This document shows, piece by piece, positions 18,096 through 27,928 of a stretch of DNA of 64,000 nucleotides. Each line of letters begins with the position of its first letter. Within the stretch, counting starts at the first letter, position 1. The position numbers and the translations under genes were made by a program. Origin of the DNA: Pontibacter kalidii (GTDB lineage: Bacteria > Bacteroidota > Bacteroidia > Cytophagales > Hymenobacteraceae); contig NZ_CP111079.1 of NCBI RefSeq assembly GCF_026278245.1, forward strand, positions 1,552,501 to 1,616,500, in the 5' to 3' direction. The notes under the pieces were generated by a model. It made no database searches and was not told where the DNA came from. It saw only the letters and a list, made by a program, of their open reading frames with translations.

Positions 18096-18163
18096 TGTTT
18101 TAGTGATGTATCTGTAACGGAAAACCAGCAGGAAGTATGGTGTTTTTACTTCTTTAGCCGCTC

Positions 18164-19183
18164 CTACCTCAGGCCGGTGATGCGGTTCCAGTACGCCAGC
18201 AGGTACTCCTGATCTACCTTAGGTCGGTTGTTAACCTCTTCGAACTGCAGCTCCCCCTGCGCGTCCTGCCATACTTTGTACACAAACACATAGCCGCCGC
18301 CACTCTCCTGCCAGCCATCAAACTTGCCAAAGCGCAGGTCGTTTATCAGCAGGGCTCCCGCTCTGTCTTGCGTTACGGTGTAGTAGCCTTTGGTGATCTG
18401 AAGAAGGCGCTCGAGTTTGGGGTGGCCGCGGTAGGGCGCCAGCAGCTCTGCCTGCTGCGGCTCAAAATCGTACTTCACCTGCTGGTCTGCGTCCATCAGC
18501 GAGTAAAAACCGTTGTAGAACCCTTCTTCTCCCGCTGCCGTCACCGACCAGAAAACGGTGTTCATGGGCGTTGGTTTGCTGATGTAGGAAGTATGGTCAA
18601 TCCCCTGCCGGGTCATACTTTGCTCGAACACGCCGTTGGCCATGCTTTTAGCCACGAAGGACCAAAGCAGGTATGCTGTGCTGATCATTAAGCCTGCATA
18701 GTTGAGGTAGCGGCGCGTAGAACTGAGGCGGTGGTAGAAGGCAGCTGCAGCCACAAACACCAGGAATGGCAGCGTATACAGCGGATCCACCACAAAGATG
18801 TTATAAAAGGCTACGCCGTAGTTTGTGAACGGCCAGAAGAGCTGTGTGCCCCAGGTAGTGCAGCTGTCGAGCAGGCTGTGCGTTACAAAGCCCAGAAAGA
18901 ATAGCAGCGACCAGTCGCGCAAGGTGGCCGGGTTGTTTTTGTAAAGCCGGTGCAGCAGCCAGCCAAGCAGGGGCGACATGACCACGGCAAACAAGAAGGA
19001 GTGCGTGAGGGAGCGGTGGAAGGTAAGTTGCTGTACGGTGTCCAGCCACGGGTTCAGCAGGACATCCAGATCCGGGATGGTGCCTGCCACGGCGCCCCAT
19101 AGCAGAGCCTTGTTGCCCAGTTTTTTGCCTGCCACGGCCTCGCCCACGGCAGCACCCAATACTATTTGTGTTAAAGAATCCAT
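18164..19183 (-). CDS. YdjM/DUF457-type membrane metal-dependent hydrolase
   Basis: 339 residues from [19 protein letters not shown]. The N-terminal half has the family motif set: [27 protein letters not shown] and [16 protein letters not shown], with conserved Asp and His residues near the membrane face, and several transmembrane helices. A soluble C-terminal domain follows. Homologues are called metal-dependent hydrolases, but activity is not established. Confidence 0.88.
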   Translation of the reverse strand: MDSLTQIVLGAAVGEAVAGKKLGNKALLWGAVAGTIPDLDVLLNPWLDTVQQLTFHRSLTHSFLFAVVMSPLLGWLLHRLYKNNPATLRDWSLLFFLGFVTHSLLDSCTTWGTQLFWPFTNYGVAFYNIFVVDPLYTLPFLVFVAAAAFYHRLSSTRRYLNYAGLMISTAYLLWSFVAKSMANGVFEQSMTRQGIDHTSYISKPTPMNTVFWSVTAAGEEGFYNGFYSLMDADQQVKYDFEPQQAELLAPYRGHPKLERLLQITKGYYTVTQDRAGALLINDLRFGKFDGWQESGGGYVFVYKVWQDAQGELQFEEVNNRPKVDQEYLLAYWNRITGLR

Positions 19184-19276
19184 CTTACAAGTAAAGTATA
19201 GAATAGGCCCCTGCAGTTGCTGCTGCAACTAAGCCTGCCTTGTAAAGGTATAAACAAGCTGCCTTGCAGCAAAGGC

Positions 19277-19284
19277 TAACTTTG
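19277..19284 (+). promoter_or_regulatory. -7 promoter box of the ion channel gene
   Basis: TAACTTTG matches TAnnTTTG and lies 14 bases before the ATG at 19299. Confidence 0.5.
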
Positions 19285-19298
19285 AAGCTCACCTTTCT

Positions 19299-20339
19299 AT
19301 GAACGAAACGCTCTGCCTTATCCTGGGAATTCTTACCATCGGCCTCGGTATCTACGACCTGTTGTATACTACTTTCGCTCCGCGCGGGGCCGGTATCGTA
19401 AGCGGGTTTACCTCCACGTTTATATGGCGTGTGTTTTTAGGCCTGAGCAGTTTGCTTAAGACGCGCAAAGCGCTTGCCGGCGCGGGTATCCTCATTATCA
19501 TGGCAACCATTTTCGGTTGGGTATTCCTGCTCTGGATTGGGAACGCACTGGTGTTCCTCTCTGACGCGGATGCCGTGGTAGACAGCACTAGCGAAGTGCC
19601 TGCCGATGCCTGGGACAGGGTTTACTTTACGGGCTACATCTTGTCCACGCTGGGCAACGGCGATCTGAAGGGAGGCACCGAGCCGTGGCGTATTTACTCC
19701 GCCTTTATCTCCTTCTCCGGGCTTATACTTATTACCATTGCCATTTCATACATGGTGCCGATTCTCTCGGCGGTAACAGAGCGCAGAACCCTGAGCATCC
19801 GTATCGCTTCTCTAGGCCACAGCCCGCAGCAGATGCTGCTCAACAATTGGAACGGCACTGATTTTAAGCAACTGGAGGAACATTTCGATGGGTTGGCGCA
19901 GCCGGTGGCCAAACAAGGGCAGCTGCACCTGGCCTACCCGCTGCTACACTATTTTTACAATGCCGAAAAATCGACGGCGCTGCTGCCAAACCTGGCTGCG
20001 CTAGACGAGGCGCTCACGATCCTGCTGCTCTATGTTTCCGAAGATAAGCGCCCCTCCAGCCAAAGCATGCTGCCGCTGCGCCACGCCCTAACGACTTTTC
20101 TAGATTCCCTCACCACTATCACGCCCGATCCTGCATCTCTGGAGGAGCCTAAGCTAGACATCAAACAGCTGGTGGATTCAAAAGTTACGCTGCTGCAACC
20201 TGAGGCAAAGAAGATAGAGCAGTTGCGCAAGCGCCGCAAGTTCCTGAACGCTATGCTTGCCTATGTTGGGTGGAGATGGGACGAAGTAACTGAGACAAAA
20301 TTTATCAATGACCTGGATCTGCAGGACATTAACTATTAG
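19299..20339 (+). CDS. Potassium-channel-like membrane protein
   Basis: 346 residues. Hydrophobic segments at about 2-22, 60-82 and 131-157 with a pore loop at 108-122 give an ion-channel (Ion_trans_2) layout. The selectivity filter reads TLGNGD (117-122) where K+ channels have TVGYGD. After the last helix comes about 180 residues of predicted cytoplasmic, helical sequence without an RCK (Rossmann) motif. Ion choice is therefore uncertain. Ends at a shared convergent terminator. Confidence 0.85.
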   Translation: MNETLCLILGILTIGLGIYDLLYTTFAPRGAGIVSGFTSTFIWRVFLGLSSLLKTRKALAGAGILIIMATIFGWVFLLWIGNALVFLSDADAVVDSTSEVPADAWDRVYFTGYILSTLGNGDLKGGTEPWRIYSAFISFSGLILITIAISYMVPILSAVTERRTLSIRIASLGHSPQQMLLNNWNGTDFKQLEEHFDGLAQPVAKQGQLHLAYPLLHYFYNAEKSTALLPNLAALDEALTILLLYVSEDKRPSSQSMLPLRHALTTFLDSLTTITPDPASLEEPKLDIKQLVDSKVTLLQPEAKKIEQLRKRRKFLNAMLAYVGWRWDEVTETKFINDLDLQDINY

Positions 20340-20380
20340 CGGCAGGCCTTGGCTTCTACGTATGCCAGGGGCTGCCGCTA
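20337..20380. terminator. Convergent terminator
   Basis: TAGCGGCAG (20337-20345) pairs with CTGCCGCTA (20372-20380), with a second inner stem CCTTGGC/GCCAGGG. Confidence 0.8.
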
Positions 20381-20390
20381 GTCTTTACTA

Positions 20391-21557
20391 TTAATGCATT
20401 ATCCTGGCGCGCTTAAATTCTTTCGTCCTGTCGAAGAGATAGCGGTAGGTGGCGTGCGTCTTGTAGATCCTGCTTCCGAGCTGCTCCACCAGGCGCATCA
20501 TCTTCGGGTTAAAGTCACCGATCCAGTTCATCTGCAGGTCGTGGTACGGGATGCTGGGGTTGTTGATGACCACCCTGCCGGCCGATACGATCATAGCGGC
20601 CTCCACGCCCTTGCCCTGGTGCTCCGGCGTAATGCCGAACACGATGCCATACATGGTCTTGCAGGCGCCCCTCCAGCGGTTAAACAGGAACTTGAGCTTG
20701 CCCCACCAATCCAGCTTGCCGTTGTTATACTTGAAGAGCTGGTTCAGCTCTGGAATGGCGATAAAGAAGCCAACTGGTTCTTCGTTGTAGTAAGCAAACC
20801 AAATGATGCGCTCGTCCAGGATAGGCTTCAGCTGTTTCATAATGGCGGCGGCCTGCGCCTCCGTCATAGGTTTTACGCCTTCGTGCTTGGCCCAGCCTTT
20901 GTTGTATACTTCCCGGAAGTCGCTGGTATACTTAGGCAGGTTCTTCTTGTCCAGGTGCTGAAAGTGGTAATTCTTGTCAGCCAGCACACGATTTGCTCTC
21001 ATCTGGTACTTCTCCGGAATCTCGTCGTGCACGGTGCGGTAGTAGGTATACTGCTTAAAGAACAGCTCGAAGCCATAGTTTTCCAGCAGCTGCTGATAGT
21101 ATGGGTAGTTATACGGCATGCAGTAGGTTGGCTCATAAAAGCCATCCAGCAGCACCCCCCACCACTTGTCACGCTCTCCAAAGTTGATAGGGCCGTCCAT
21201 GGCCTCCATGCCGCGCTCCTTGAGCCAGTCGCGGCAGGCGTCGAGCAGCAGGTTGGCCGCGGCCTGGTCGTTTATACAATCAAAGAAGCCCATGCCGCCG
21301 GTTGGCTGCTCGCCAGCGTTGGCTGTTTTCTTGTTGATGAAGGCAGCTACGCGACCGATGGACACGCCCTTGTCGTCCTGCAGTATCCAGCGGATGGCCT
21401 CTCCCTCGCGCAGCAGTTTATTCTTCTTCGGGTCAAAGATATTGTGCACGTCCTTATCCAGCGGGCGGATATAGTTGGGGTCTTTCTTATACAGCCGCAC
21501 CTGCAGCAGCAAGAATTCCTGCGCGAGCTCCGGCGTGTTTACCTCTATCAGTGTCAT
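20391..21557 (-). CDS. GNAT-like N-acetyltransferase family protein
   Basis: 388 residues from MTLIEVNTPELAQEF; the ORF extends 30 codons upstream without support. The C-terminal half has a GNAT-like core: IIWFAYYNEEPVGFFIAIPE, then the possible acetyl-CoA loop VFGITPEHQGKGVEAAM with Q-GKG. An N-terminal region carries MDGPINFGERDKWWG. The substrate is unknown. Homologues are usually annotated as hypothetical. Confidence 0.7.
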   Translation of the reverse strand: MTLIEVNTPELAQEFLLLQVRLYKKDPNYIRPLDKDVHNIFDPKKNKLLREGEAIRWILQDDKGVSIGRVAAFINKKTANAGEQPTGGMGFFDCINDQAAANLLLDACRDWLKERGMEAMDGPINFGERDKWWGVLLDGFYEPTYCMPYNYPYYQQLLENYGFELFFKQYTYYRTVHDEIPEKYQMRANRVLADKNYHFQHLDKKNLPKYTSDFREVYNKGWAKHEGVKPMTEAQAAAIMKQLKPILDERIIWFAYYNEEPVGFFIAIPELNQLFKYNNGKLDWWGKLKFLFNRWRGACKTMYGIVFGITPEHQGKGVEAAMIVSAGRVVINNPSIPYHDLQMNWIGDFNPKMMRLVEQLGSRIYKTHATYRYLFDRTKEFKRARIMH

Positions 21558-21680
21558 AGTATGTGTTAAAACGGGAACGCTAAATAAACTATAATCCGCA
21601 AGAAATGGAAGTATAATACGGGGATGTGCTTCCATTGCGGCCAGCAAAATGTAGAGCGGCGGGGAAAGTATAAACGCAAA

Positions 21681-21708
21681 AAAGCCTCCAGATTTCTCTG
21701 AAGGCTTT
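21681..21708 (-). terminator. Hairpin downstream of the tRNA-Thr pair
   Basis: AAAGCCTCCAGA pairs with TCTGAAGGCTTT (one mismatch). It follows the tRNA genes on the minus strand, with A/T runs on the far side. Confidence 0.65.
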
Positions 21709-21718
21709 CCTGTTTAAG

Positions 21719-21791
<73 letters not shown>

Positions 21792-21849
21792 TTGTACTTG
21801 ATGTTTACCAGGGAAGCAGATGCAGTACCAACATTTGCTTTTGGAGTTG

Positions 21850-21922
<73 letters not shown>

Positions 21923-22052
21923 TTAACCTTTTTTTGATGTGCTTTATTGTGTTAAAGCGTTGCAAAGGTATAGTTAAGATTTAATTCTGCAAACACCTGC
22001 TTTAAAATTTTCTCCTGACCACTCCTAAAAAATTGAGAGTCAGGAGAAAAAA

Positions 22053-24119
22053 TTATGCCCTGAAGGCGTCCAGCTGGTGCTGCAGGTGAGCGATGCGCTT
22101 CTGGGCGTCGGCGATGCGGCCCTCATACTCCTCGCGCAGCTTGTCGGCGTTTTTGGAGCGGGCGAAGAATTCGATGTTCGTCCGCAGTGTCTGGATGTCG
22201 TTCTGGAGCTGGGATATCTCGCGGCGCAGTGTGTTCTCGCGCTGGTGCAGTTTCTGACCAGCATCGGGGCTGTGCTTGATGCGCTCTACCTGTAGCTTCA
22301 CGAGCAGGTCGGTGCGCTCCTCCAGGTTCAGCTCCGGCACGCGCTCCAGGTATTTCTCCATCAGGGAAATAAACTTATCCTCTGCTTTGGGGCTGGTGCG
22401 TTTGTTGCCTTTGTCAGTCTCGCGCCATTGCTGTACCAAGCTGTTGAATTCATCCACGCTGCCGGTGGCGCTAGGTTGAGAGAGCTTATCGGCCACCTTA
22501 TCGCATATCTCCATTTTCTCGGCGGATAGTTTCTCCAGTTCTGCGGAGCGCTGCTGCTCCTGCGCCTGCTTGCGGTCAAAGAACTCGTTGCAAGCCGAGC
22601 GGAAACGCTGCCAGATCTTGTCTGAATGCTTGTCAGGCACGCGGCCAATCGTCTTCCATTTCTTCTGGAGCTGAATGAGCTTTTCCTTGGTACTGGCCCA
22701 ATCGGTGCTTTCCTTCAGGCTCTCCGCCTCCTCGCACAGCTGCGTTTTGAGCTGCAGGTTGTGCATCTTCTGCTCATCGAGCGCCTTAAAGAACTGGTTT
22801 TTACGCTGGAAGAAAGCCTTGTAGTTGCCCCAGAAGGCCTTGTTTACCTCCTCGGCGTTCTCCTTCGGCACCAGCCCGGCCTTATCCCACTCCTCCTTCA
22901 GTTTTTGTATCTCGTCGGTCTTGTCGCGCCACTCGTTGATGCGGTCGGTATTAAAGTTGGCAAACTCCTGCAGGCGCTCCAAAAGGGCTCGCTTCACGGT
23001 CAGGTTCTGCAACTCGCGGGTAGAGCGCTCCTCGTGGTAGGCGCGGCGGCGATCATGTATTTTCTCGGATGCCTGTGTGAACTGCTCCCAGATCGGGTCG
23101 CGCTGGTCGTTTGGCACCGGACCAATGTTTTTCCACTCTTCGTGCAGGTGACGCAGCTCCTGCAGGGCTTTATTTATACTTGGCTCCTGCTGCAGCGCCT
23201 CGGCACGCTCTATCAGCTGGTGCTTGGCCTCCAGGTTTCTTCTGCGGTCCAGCTCCTTCATTTCGAAGAACATGCTGCGGTTGTTGTAGAAGATGTCGAG
23301 CAGGGCGTGGTAAGAATCCCACAGCTCCTGCGCCTCTCCGGCCGGTACCGGACCGGTGGACTTCCACTCGGTCTGCAGTTTCTTCAGTTCATCGCCACTA
23401 TTTTTCGTCTCAGCCGACTCCACCAGTTCGCGCAGGCGGCTCAGCAGTTCCTTCTTGCGCTCCAGGTTGTGGTGGCGCTGCTGTTCCTGGTTTTGCCGCT
23501 GCTGGTAGCGTGACTCGCGGTAGGCCGTCAGCAGTTTCTCCAGGTCCTGGTGCTCTCTGGAAGTATGGTAATCGAAATCCTCCTCGGTGCCCCCCTCCTC
23601 TTTAAACTTAGCTAAAGCCTCGTTGCGCTCTGCCTGGAACTTAAGGTCATACTGACGCTGAATCTCGTTTATGGTGCGGAATTTACGGAGCGCATCGGCG
23701 CTTTTGAGCACATTGCCCAGTTGCTGTCGCAGCTCTTCCAGGGATAGTTGGCTGTAGTCGGTATGGTCGTCCTCCTCTTCCTCCTCCTCCTCGTGGTGCT
23801 CTGGAGCTGGCGTAGCAGCCTTGTTTTCCGCAGTGCTTTCTGTTGCCACCGGAGCTGCCTCCTCCTCTTGTACATCGGTGTTTGCCTCGGCAAAAGTCCC
23901 AGTTATACTTTCGGAAGCCTCGCTTTCCTGCGCCGAGCCAAGATCTGGCTTTACCTCAGGCTGTTCCTCCTTCGGCACTTCCTGGCCTGCTCCAGACTGG
24001 GTTTCTTCTGCGCGTTTCGTCTCTGGAGAAGCTGCGTTCTGCTCATCTGCTGCAGCCTGGTTCTCTGGTTTGTTAGCCTCAGCACCGGTGGTGTCCATAT
24101 ACTCTTTATCAGTTGTCAT
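22053..24119 (-). CDS. DUF349 repeat protein
   Basis: 688 residues. An acidic, low-complexity N-terminal third (residues 1-125, many E, A, T, P) precedes at least four DUF349 repeats, each with the motif LQ-EWK-GPVP followed by W--F (WKSTGPVP, WKNIGPVP, WDKAGLVP, WKTIGRVP), and a C-terminal coiled coil (about 640-688). DUF349 proteins are helical and of unknown molecular role. Two Ser-Ile pairs in the protein (SITGTF and PSINKAL) are encoded by AGT ATA inside AAGTATA words. Confidence 0.93.
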   Translation of the reverse strand: MTTDKEYMDTTGAEANKPENQAAADEQNAASPETKRAEETQSGAGQEVPKEEQPEVKPDLGSAQESEASESITGTFAEANTDVQEEEAAPVATESTAENKAATPAPEHHEEEEEEEDDHTDYSQLSLEELRQQLGNVLKSADALRKFRTINEIQRQYDLKFQAERNEALAKFKEEGGTEEDFDYHTSREHQDLEKLLTAYRESRYQQRQNQEQQRHHNLERKKELLSRLRELVESAETKNSGDELKKLQTEWKSTGPVPAGEAQELWDSYHALLDIFYNNRSMFFEMKELDRRRNLEAKHQLIERAEALQQEPSINKALQELRHLHEEWKNIGPVPNDQRDPIWEQFTQASEKIHDRRRAYHEERSTRELQNLTVKRALLERLQEFANFNTDRINEWRDKTDEIQKLKEEWDKAGLVPKENAEEVNKAFWGNYKAFFQRKNQFFKALDEQKMHNLQLKTQLCEEAESLKESTDWASTKEKLIQLQKKWKTIGRVPDKHSDKIWQRFRSACNEFFDRKQAQEQQRSAELEKLSAEKMEICDKVADKLSQPSATGSVDEFNSLVQQWRETDKGNKRTSPKAEDKFISLMEKYLERVPELNLEERTDLLVKLQVERIKHSPDAGQKLHQRENTLRREISQLQNDIQTLRTNIEFFARSKNADKLREEYEGRIADAQKRIAHLQHQLDAFRA

Positions 24120-24150
24120 GTCTACTATATTAGGTAAACTTTATCGGGAA

Positions 24151-24723
24151 TCAGTTCAGGCGTGGGTCGTCCGGGTAGTTGCTCAGCACCTTAAACTTTC
24201 CGCCCATCTCGCGGAGGATGCTCCGCCAGAGGGTTTCTGTATCCAAAGTAAATAATTTATTCGCAGCATTGTTGTTCACGATCCAAACATTTTTGTCGAT
24301 CTCCTCCTGCAGCTGACCGGGCGTCCAGCCGGAATAGCCCAGGAAGAACTTAATGTCATCCTTGTGCACCAGGCCGGCGTCGATCATGGTGCGCAGCGTC
24401 TCGAAGTCGCCGCCCCAGTAGAGTTCCTCGCTCAGCTTCACCGCCTGCGGCAGTTCGGGCAGGCGGTGTATGTAGTGCAGTGTGTTGTACTGCACCGGCC
24501 CGCCAATGCCCAGCACCATGTCAAAATCCTCATCAAACACGTCCAGCACGTCCGACAGGCGCAGGTTGGACGCCCTGTTGAGCACCAACCCAAAGGAGCC
24601 TTCCTCCTCTTCGTGGCTGCATAGCAGGATCACGCTGCGCTCGAAGTTCGGGTCGCCCAGGTATGGTTCGGATATGAGTATGCTTCCGTTCTGCGGATTT
24701 ATAGCCTTACTTTCTGCCATCAT
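24151..24723 (-). CDS. YqgE/AlgH family protein
   Basis: 190 residues with the full family signature: GSILISEPYLGDPNFERSV, GSFGLVLNR, GGPVQ, LYWGGDFE and FFLGYSGWTPGQLQEEI. Cytoplasmic; function in most bacteria is undefined. It is about 30 bp upstream of the DUF349 gene on the same strand, so the two form a likely operon. The preceding codon may also serve as start. Confidence 0.95.
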   Translation of the reverse strand: MMAESKAINPQNGSILISEPYLGDPNFERSVILLCSHEEEEGSFGLVLNRASNLRLSDVLDVFDEDFDMVLGIGGPVQYNTLHYIHRLPELPQAVKLSEELYWGGDFETLRTMIDAGLVHKDDIKFFLGYSGWTPGQLQEEIDKNVWIVNNNAANKLFTLDTETLWRSILREMGGKFKVLSNYPDDPRLN

Positions 24724-25119
24724 TCTTGCTTCACTTTTCTAGTCAGATACCGTTGATAGCACAGGGAGCCTTCTTTATTACAAAAAATCATATAAAAATA
24801 ACCATCTTTAGTTTCTTACGCAAATAGACGGATATGGTAACAGTTTGGCTCCCTGCGCGCTGTATTTTTGATGCTATACTGCGATTCGTGCTTTACAGTT
24901 GGCAATTAGACATTTGTTTGACTGATACCTTGTAGGGCTGCTGCGAGTTGAGGGAAGTATGCCGCCACAAGGTATAACGAATTCTCCGGGAAGGGAGCAA
25001 ACACCTTTTATACTTTACTGCCGCAATCCTTCTCTATAGAAAGGCTGCTGAGACAATGGCCGAAGAATAAGTTTAGCGGCAGCGGATAATTTTATAATTT
25101 TGAACCAAACTACCAGAAA
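24724..25119. other. Divergent intergenic region yqgE / pdxH
   Basis: About 395 bp without a gene. It holds a -7 box for pdxH (25095-25102), a TATACTT word near 25008 and an inverted repeat ATACCTTGT (24925-24933)/ACAAGGTAT (24967-24975). Nothing else recognised. Confidence 0.6.
25095..25102 (+). promoter_or_regulatory. -7 promoter box of pdxH
   Basis: TAATTTTG matches TAnnTTTG, 17 bases before the ATG at 25120. Confidence 0.5.
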
Positions 25120-25770
25120 ATGGCGCTAACACATAACATTGCCGATATCCGGATCAATTATATGAAGCACGCGCTCACCGAAGAGTCCGTGGCTTCGAAC
25201 CCGCTGCATCAGTTTAAGGTGTGGCTGCAGGAGGCCATCGAAGCGCAGGTGGAGGAACCGACGGCGCTGGTACTCTCCACGGTGAGTGCGGCCGGAAAGC
25301 CCGCTGCCCGTGTGGTGCTGCTAAAGGGGGTGGATGAGCAGGGCTTAAGCTTCTATACCAACTATGCCAGCCGCAAAGGCCGGGAGCTGGAGCAGAACCC
25401 CTATGCCGCTGTCACACTTTTCTGGCCGGCCCTGGAACGACAGGTGCGTGTGGAGGGGAAGGTGGTGAAGGTGCACCCGGAGGAGTCCGACGCTTATTTC
25501 CACAGCCGCCCGAAAGGCAGCCAGCTTGGTGCGTGGGCCTCGCCTCAGAGCCAGGTTATTTCCTCCAGGGAGGTGCTGGAGCAGCGGGAGAAGGAACTAA
25601 GCGCCCAGTTTGCAGCTTCTGAGTTTGTGCCGCGCCCCGTGCATTGGGGCGGTTACCGCCTGTTGCCGGATTACGTGGAGTTCTGGCAGGGCCGCCCCAG
25701 CCGCCTGCACGACCGCATCGTGTATGAGCTGGAGAACGGTGACTGGCAGATCAAGCGGCTGGCTCCCTGA
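25120..25770 (+). CDS. pdxH: Pyridoxamine 5'-phosphate oxidase
   Basis: 216 residues, the normal size. The FMN-binding and substrate residues are in ARVVLLKG, FYTNYASRKGREL, LFWPALERQVRVEG, SRPKGSQLGAWAS and the C-terminal W-GRPSRLHDRIVYE end of the family. Converts pyridoxine or pyridoxamine phosphate to pyridoxal phosphate using O2 and FMN. Followed on the same strand by a DUF1015 gene 60 bp away. Confidence 0.97.
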   Translation: MALTHNIADIRINYMKHALTEESVASNPLHQFKVWLQEAIEAQVEEPTALVLSTVSAAGKPAARVVLLKGVDEQGLSFYTNYASRKGRELEQNPYAAVTLFWPALERQVRVEGKVVKVHPEESDAYFHSRPKGSQLGAWASPQSQVISSREVLEQREKELSAQFAASEFVPRPVHWGGYRLLPDYVEFWQGRPSRLHDRIVYELENGDWQIKRLAP

Positions 25771-25830
25771 TTCTGAAGCATCCTTATACTTCCTTGCTTC
25801 GGGCTGATTTATACTTTGTAACGGATTAAA

Positions 25831-27129
25831 ATGGCTGAGATACTACCCCTGCGCGCCTGGCGCTACAACGACGACCTGAAAGATAAGATAGAGCAACTGA
25901 CCTCACCGCTGTTCGATGTGGTGTCGGAGAAGCAGCGGGAGGCCTTGTACCAGACTCCCCTCAACAGCATACACCTCTCGGTACCCCGTGGCGACAGTCC
26001 GGCACAGGATGCGGCGCTGCTGCTGCAGAAATGGAAAGAGAACGGCATCATCCGTCAGGACGGCCTGCCGGGGATCTATGTGTACTACCAGTACTTTCGG
26101 TTGCCGGGCAGCGACAAGGAATATGTGCGCAAGGGCTTTATCTGTAACATAAAAGCCTACGACTGGCACGAGAAGGTGCTGCTGCGCCACGAGAACACCA
26201 TTCCTAGTGCTGTGAACGATCGCATCGAACTGCTGGAGGAGACGCAGCTGAACGTCAGCCCCACCCATGGACTCTATGCGGATCCGGAGTTCTTGCTGGA
26301 GCCCTACATGGACGAGAGCATCCGCACCCCCATCTATGAAACAGAGGATTACCAGGGCGTGCGCGACGTGCTGGCCGTGATCCACGACCACGAGGTGATA
26401 AAACTGTTTCTGCAGACGCTGGCCAACCAGCAGATCCTGCTGGCCGACGGGCACCACCGCTACGAGGGCTCCCTGTTCTATCGCCGGAAAATGATGGCTC
26501 AGAACCCGGACCATACCGATTTTGAGCCTTACAACTACCACCTGATGTACCTGACCAACTCCGAGCACGACGATTTGCGGATCCTGCCTACGCACCGCCT
26601 GCTGAGGCAGCTGCCCATGCCGGAAGAGGAGTTTCTGGAGCGGCTGCAGGAGTATTTTACCGTAACGCCTAAGGAAGATCCTTATGAACTGAACGAGGTG
26701 ATCGTGGGCAAGCCTTGGGCCTTTGGGTTATACTTGAACGGCAACGCCTATAAGCTGCGGCTGAAGCCGGAGGTGCACAAAAGCATTGACTGGAACTTTC
26801 CGGAGGAGGTGAAGCAGCTGGACCTGACGGTGATGCATTATTTTATCTTTGAGAAGATACTCCATATTTACCGCCAGCAGCAGCGCGACTACAAAGGCCT
26901 CAGCTACGAGCGTAATTTCACGGCCTGCATCCGAAAAGTAGACAAAGGCGAGGCGCAGGTGGCTCTGATCACGAATGAGATCTCGATGGAGCAGGTGAAG
27001 CGCGTGTGCAGCAGCGGTGCTGTGATGCCGCAGAAATCAACCTTCTTCTACCCGAAAGTTATCTGTGGATTTTTATTTAGCTCCATTAAAGAAGATGAAT
27101 TTACAACGGCCGCTGCTGCTTGCCTCTAA
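25831..27129 (+). CDS. DUF1015 family protein
   Basis: 432 residues, the whole family length. Key segments are the N-terminal PLRAWRY with SPLFDVV, HENTIPSAVNDRIELL, the ILLADGHHRYEGSLFYR core and the C-terminal VMPQKSTFFYPKVICGF. Function is not known; in some genomes members lie near serine biosynthesis genes. Its last 35 bases overlap the start of maf. Confidence 0.92.
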   Translation: MAEILPLRAWRYNDDLKDKIEQLTSPLFDVVSEKQREALYQTPLNSIHLSVPRGDSPAQDAALLLQKWKENGIIRQDGLPGIYVYYQYFRLPGSDKEYVRKGFICNIKAYDWHEKVLLRHENTIPSAVNDRIELLEETQLNVSPTHGLYADPEFLLEPYMDESIRTPIYETEDYQGVRDVLAVIHDHEVIKLFLQTLANQQILLADGHHRYEGSLFYRRKMMAQNPDHTDFEPYNYHLMYLTNSEHDDLRILPTHRLLRQLPMPEEEFLERLQEYFTVTPKEDPYELNEVIVGKPWAFGLYLNGNAYKLRLKPEVHKSIDWNFPEEVKQLDLTVMHYFIFEKILHIYRQQQRDYKGLSYERNFTACIRKVDKGEAQVALITNEISMEQVKRVCSSGAVMPQKSTFFYPKVICGFLFSSIKEDEFTTAAAACL

Positions 27130-27676
27130 CTCTCCCCGCCGCAAAGAACTGCTCTCCAGCCTCGGGCTAAAGTATGAGGTGCTGGTGAAGGAGGTACACG
27201 AGGATTTTCCGGGGCACCTGAGGCGGGAAGAGATTGCGGAGTACCTGGCCTCGCACAAGGCCGATGCCTATACTTCCGACCTTACAAATGAGGCACTGAT
27301 CACGGCGGATACCATTGTTTGCCTGGGCGAGCGTGTGCTGAACAAACCTGCTGATTACGAGGAGGCGAAGCAGATGCTGCAGGCGCTGTCGGGCACTTTT
27401 AATGAGGTGATTACGGGTGTGTGCATCCTTACCAAAGAGCAGAAGACTGTGTTTCACGACAAAACCAAAGTATACTTTAAGCACTTGTCGGAGGCGGAGA
27501 TCGACCACTACATCAGCCACTATAAACCCTATGATAAGGCAGGTGCCTACGGTATTCAGGAATGGATCGGCATGATCGGGATAGAGCGTATCGAAGGGTC
27601 ATACTTCAACGTGGTGGGACTGCCGGTGCAGAAACTGTATGCTATGCTGGAGGAACTGGGTATCGTAAGATTCTAG
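27095..27676 (+). CDS. maf: Maf-type nucleotide pyrophosphatase
   Basis: 193 residues from MNLQRPLLLASNSPRRKELL, the family start; an in-frame ATG 30 bases upstream is less likely. Diagnostic residues: SNSPRRKELL, ITADTIVCLGE with its catalytic Asp, and KAGAYGIQEW. It hydrolyses non-canonical or modified nucleoside triphosphates, with m5U/UTP-type substrates common in the subfamily (inference). The start lies inside the end of the DUF1015 gene, so translation is likely coupled. Contains the palindrome AAAGTATACTTT (27467-27478). Confidence 0.94.
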   Translation: MNLQRPLLLASNSPRRKELLSSLGLKYEVLVKEVHEDFPGHLRREEIAEYLASHKADAYTSDLTNEALITADTIVCLGERVLNKPADYEEAKQMLQALSGTFNEVITGVCILTKEQKTVFHDKTKVYFKHLSEAEIDHYISHYKPYDKAGAYGIQEWIGMIGIERIEGSYFNVVGLPVQKLYAMLEELGIVRF

Positions 27677-27928
27677 GAAAGTCCGCCGCGTATTCGTCTG
27701 TTTTAAACGCACCAGGGCTAAGGACCACTATTTTATAAGGAATCAAGAGTCTCATGTTTTTGTACCCCCATTATTTTTATTGACCAGGAGCGCGCACTCT
27801 TTTAACCGCTCGTACGGGTGTTGTAAAGCCAGCGTTTGTTTTGCCGGAAGGGAACAATTCCTCTGGTGCTACCCTTTATACTTCATCTGTACAAATCTCA
27901 ATAAAAACTCAACAGTACATTAACATCG

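Noticed and set aside
20394..21569. 391-codon ORF opposite the acetyltransferase-like gene
   Set aside because: Composition is that of an antisense frame (rich in V, H, Q, L) with no domain; the minus-strand frame has GNAT features.
24925..24975. Inverted repeat ATACCTTGT/ACAAGGTAT as an operator
   Set aside because: Nine-base arms 33 bases apart could arise by chance; kept only as a note in the gap entry.
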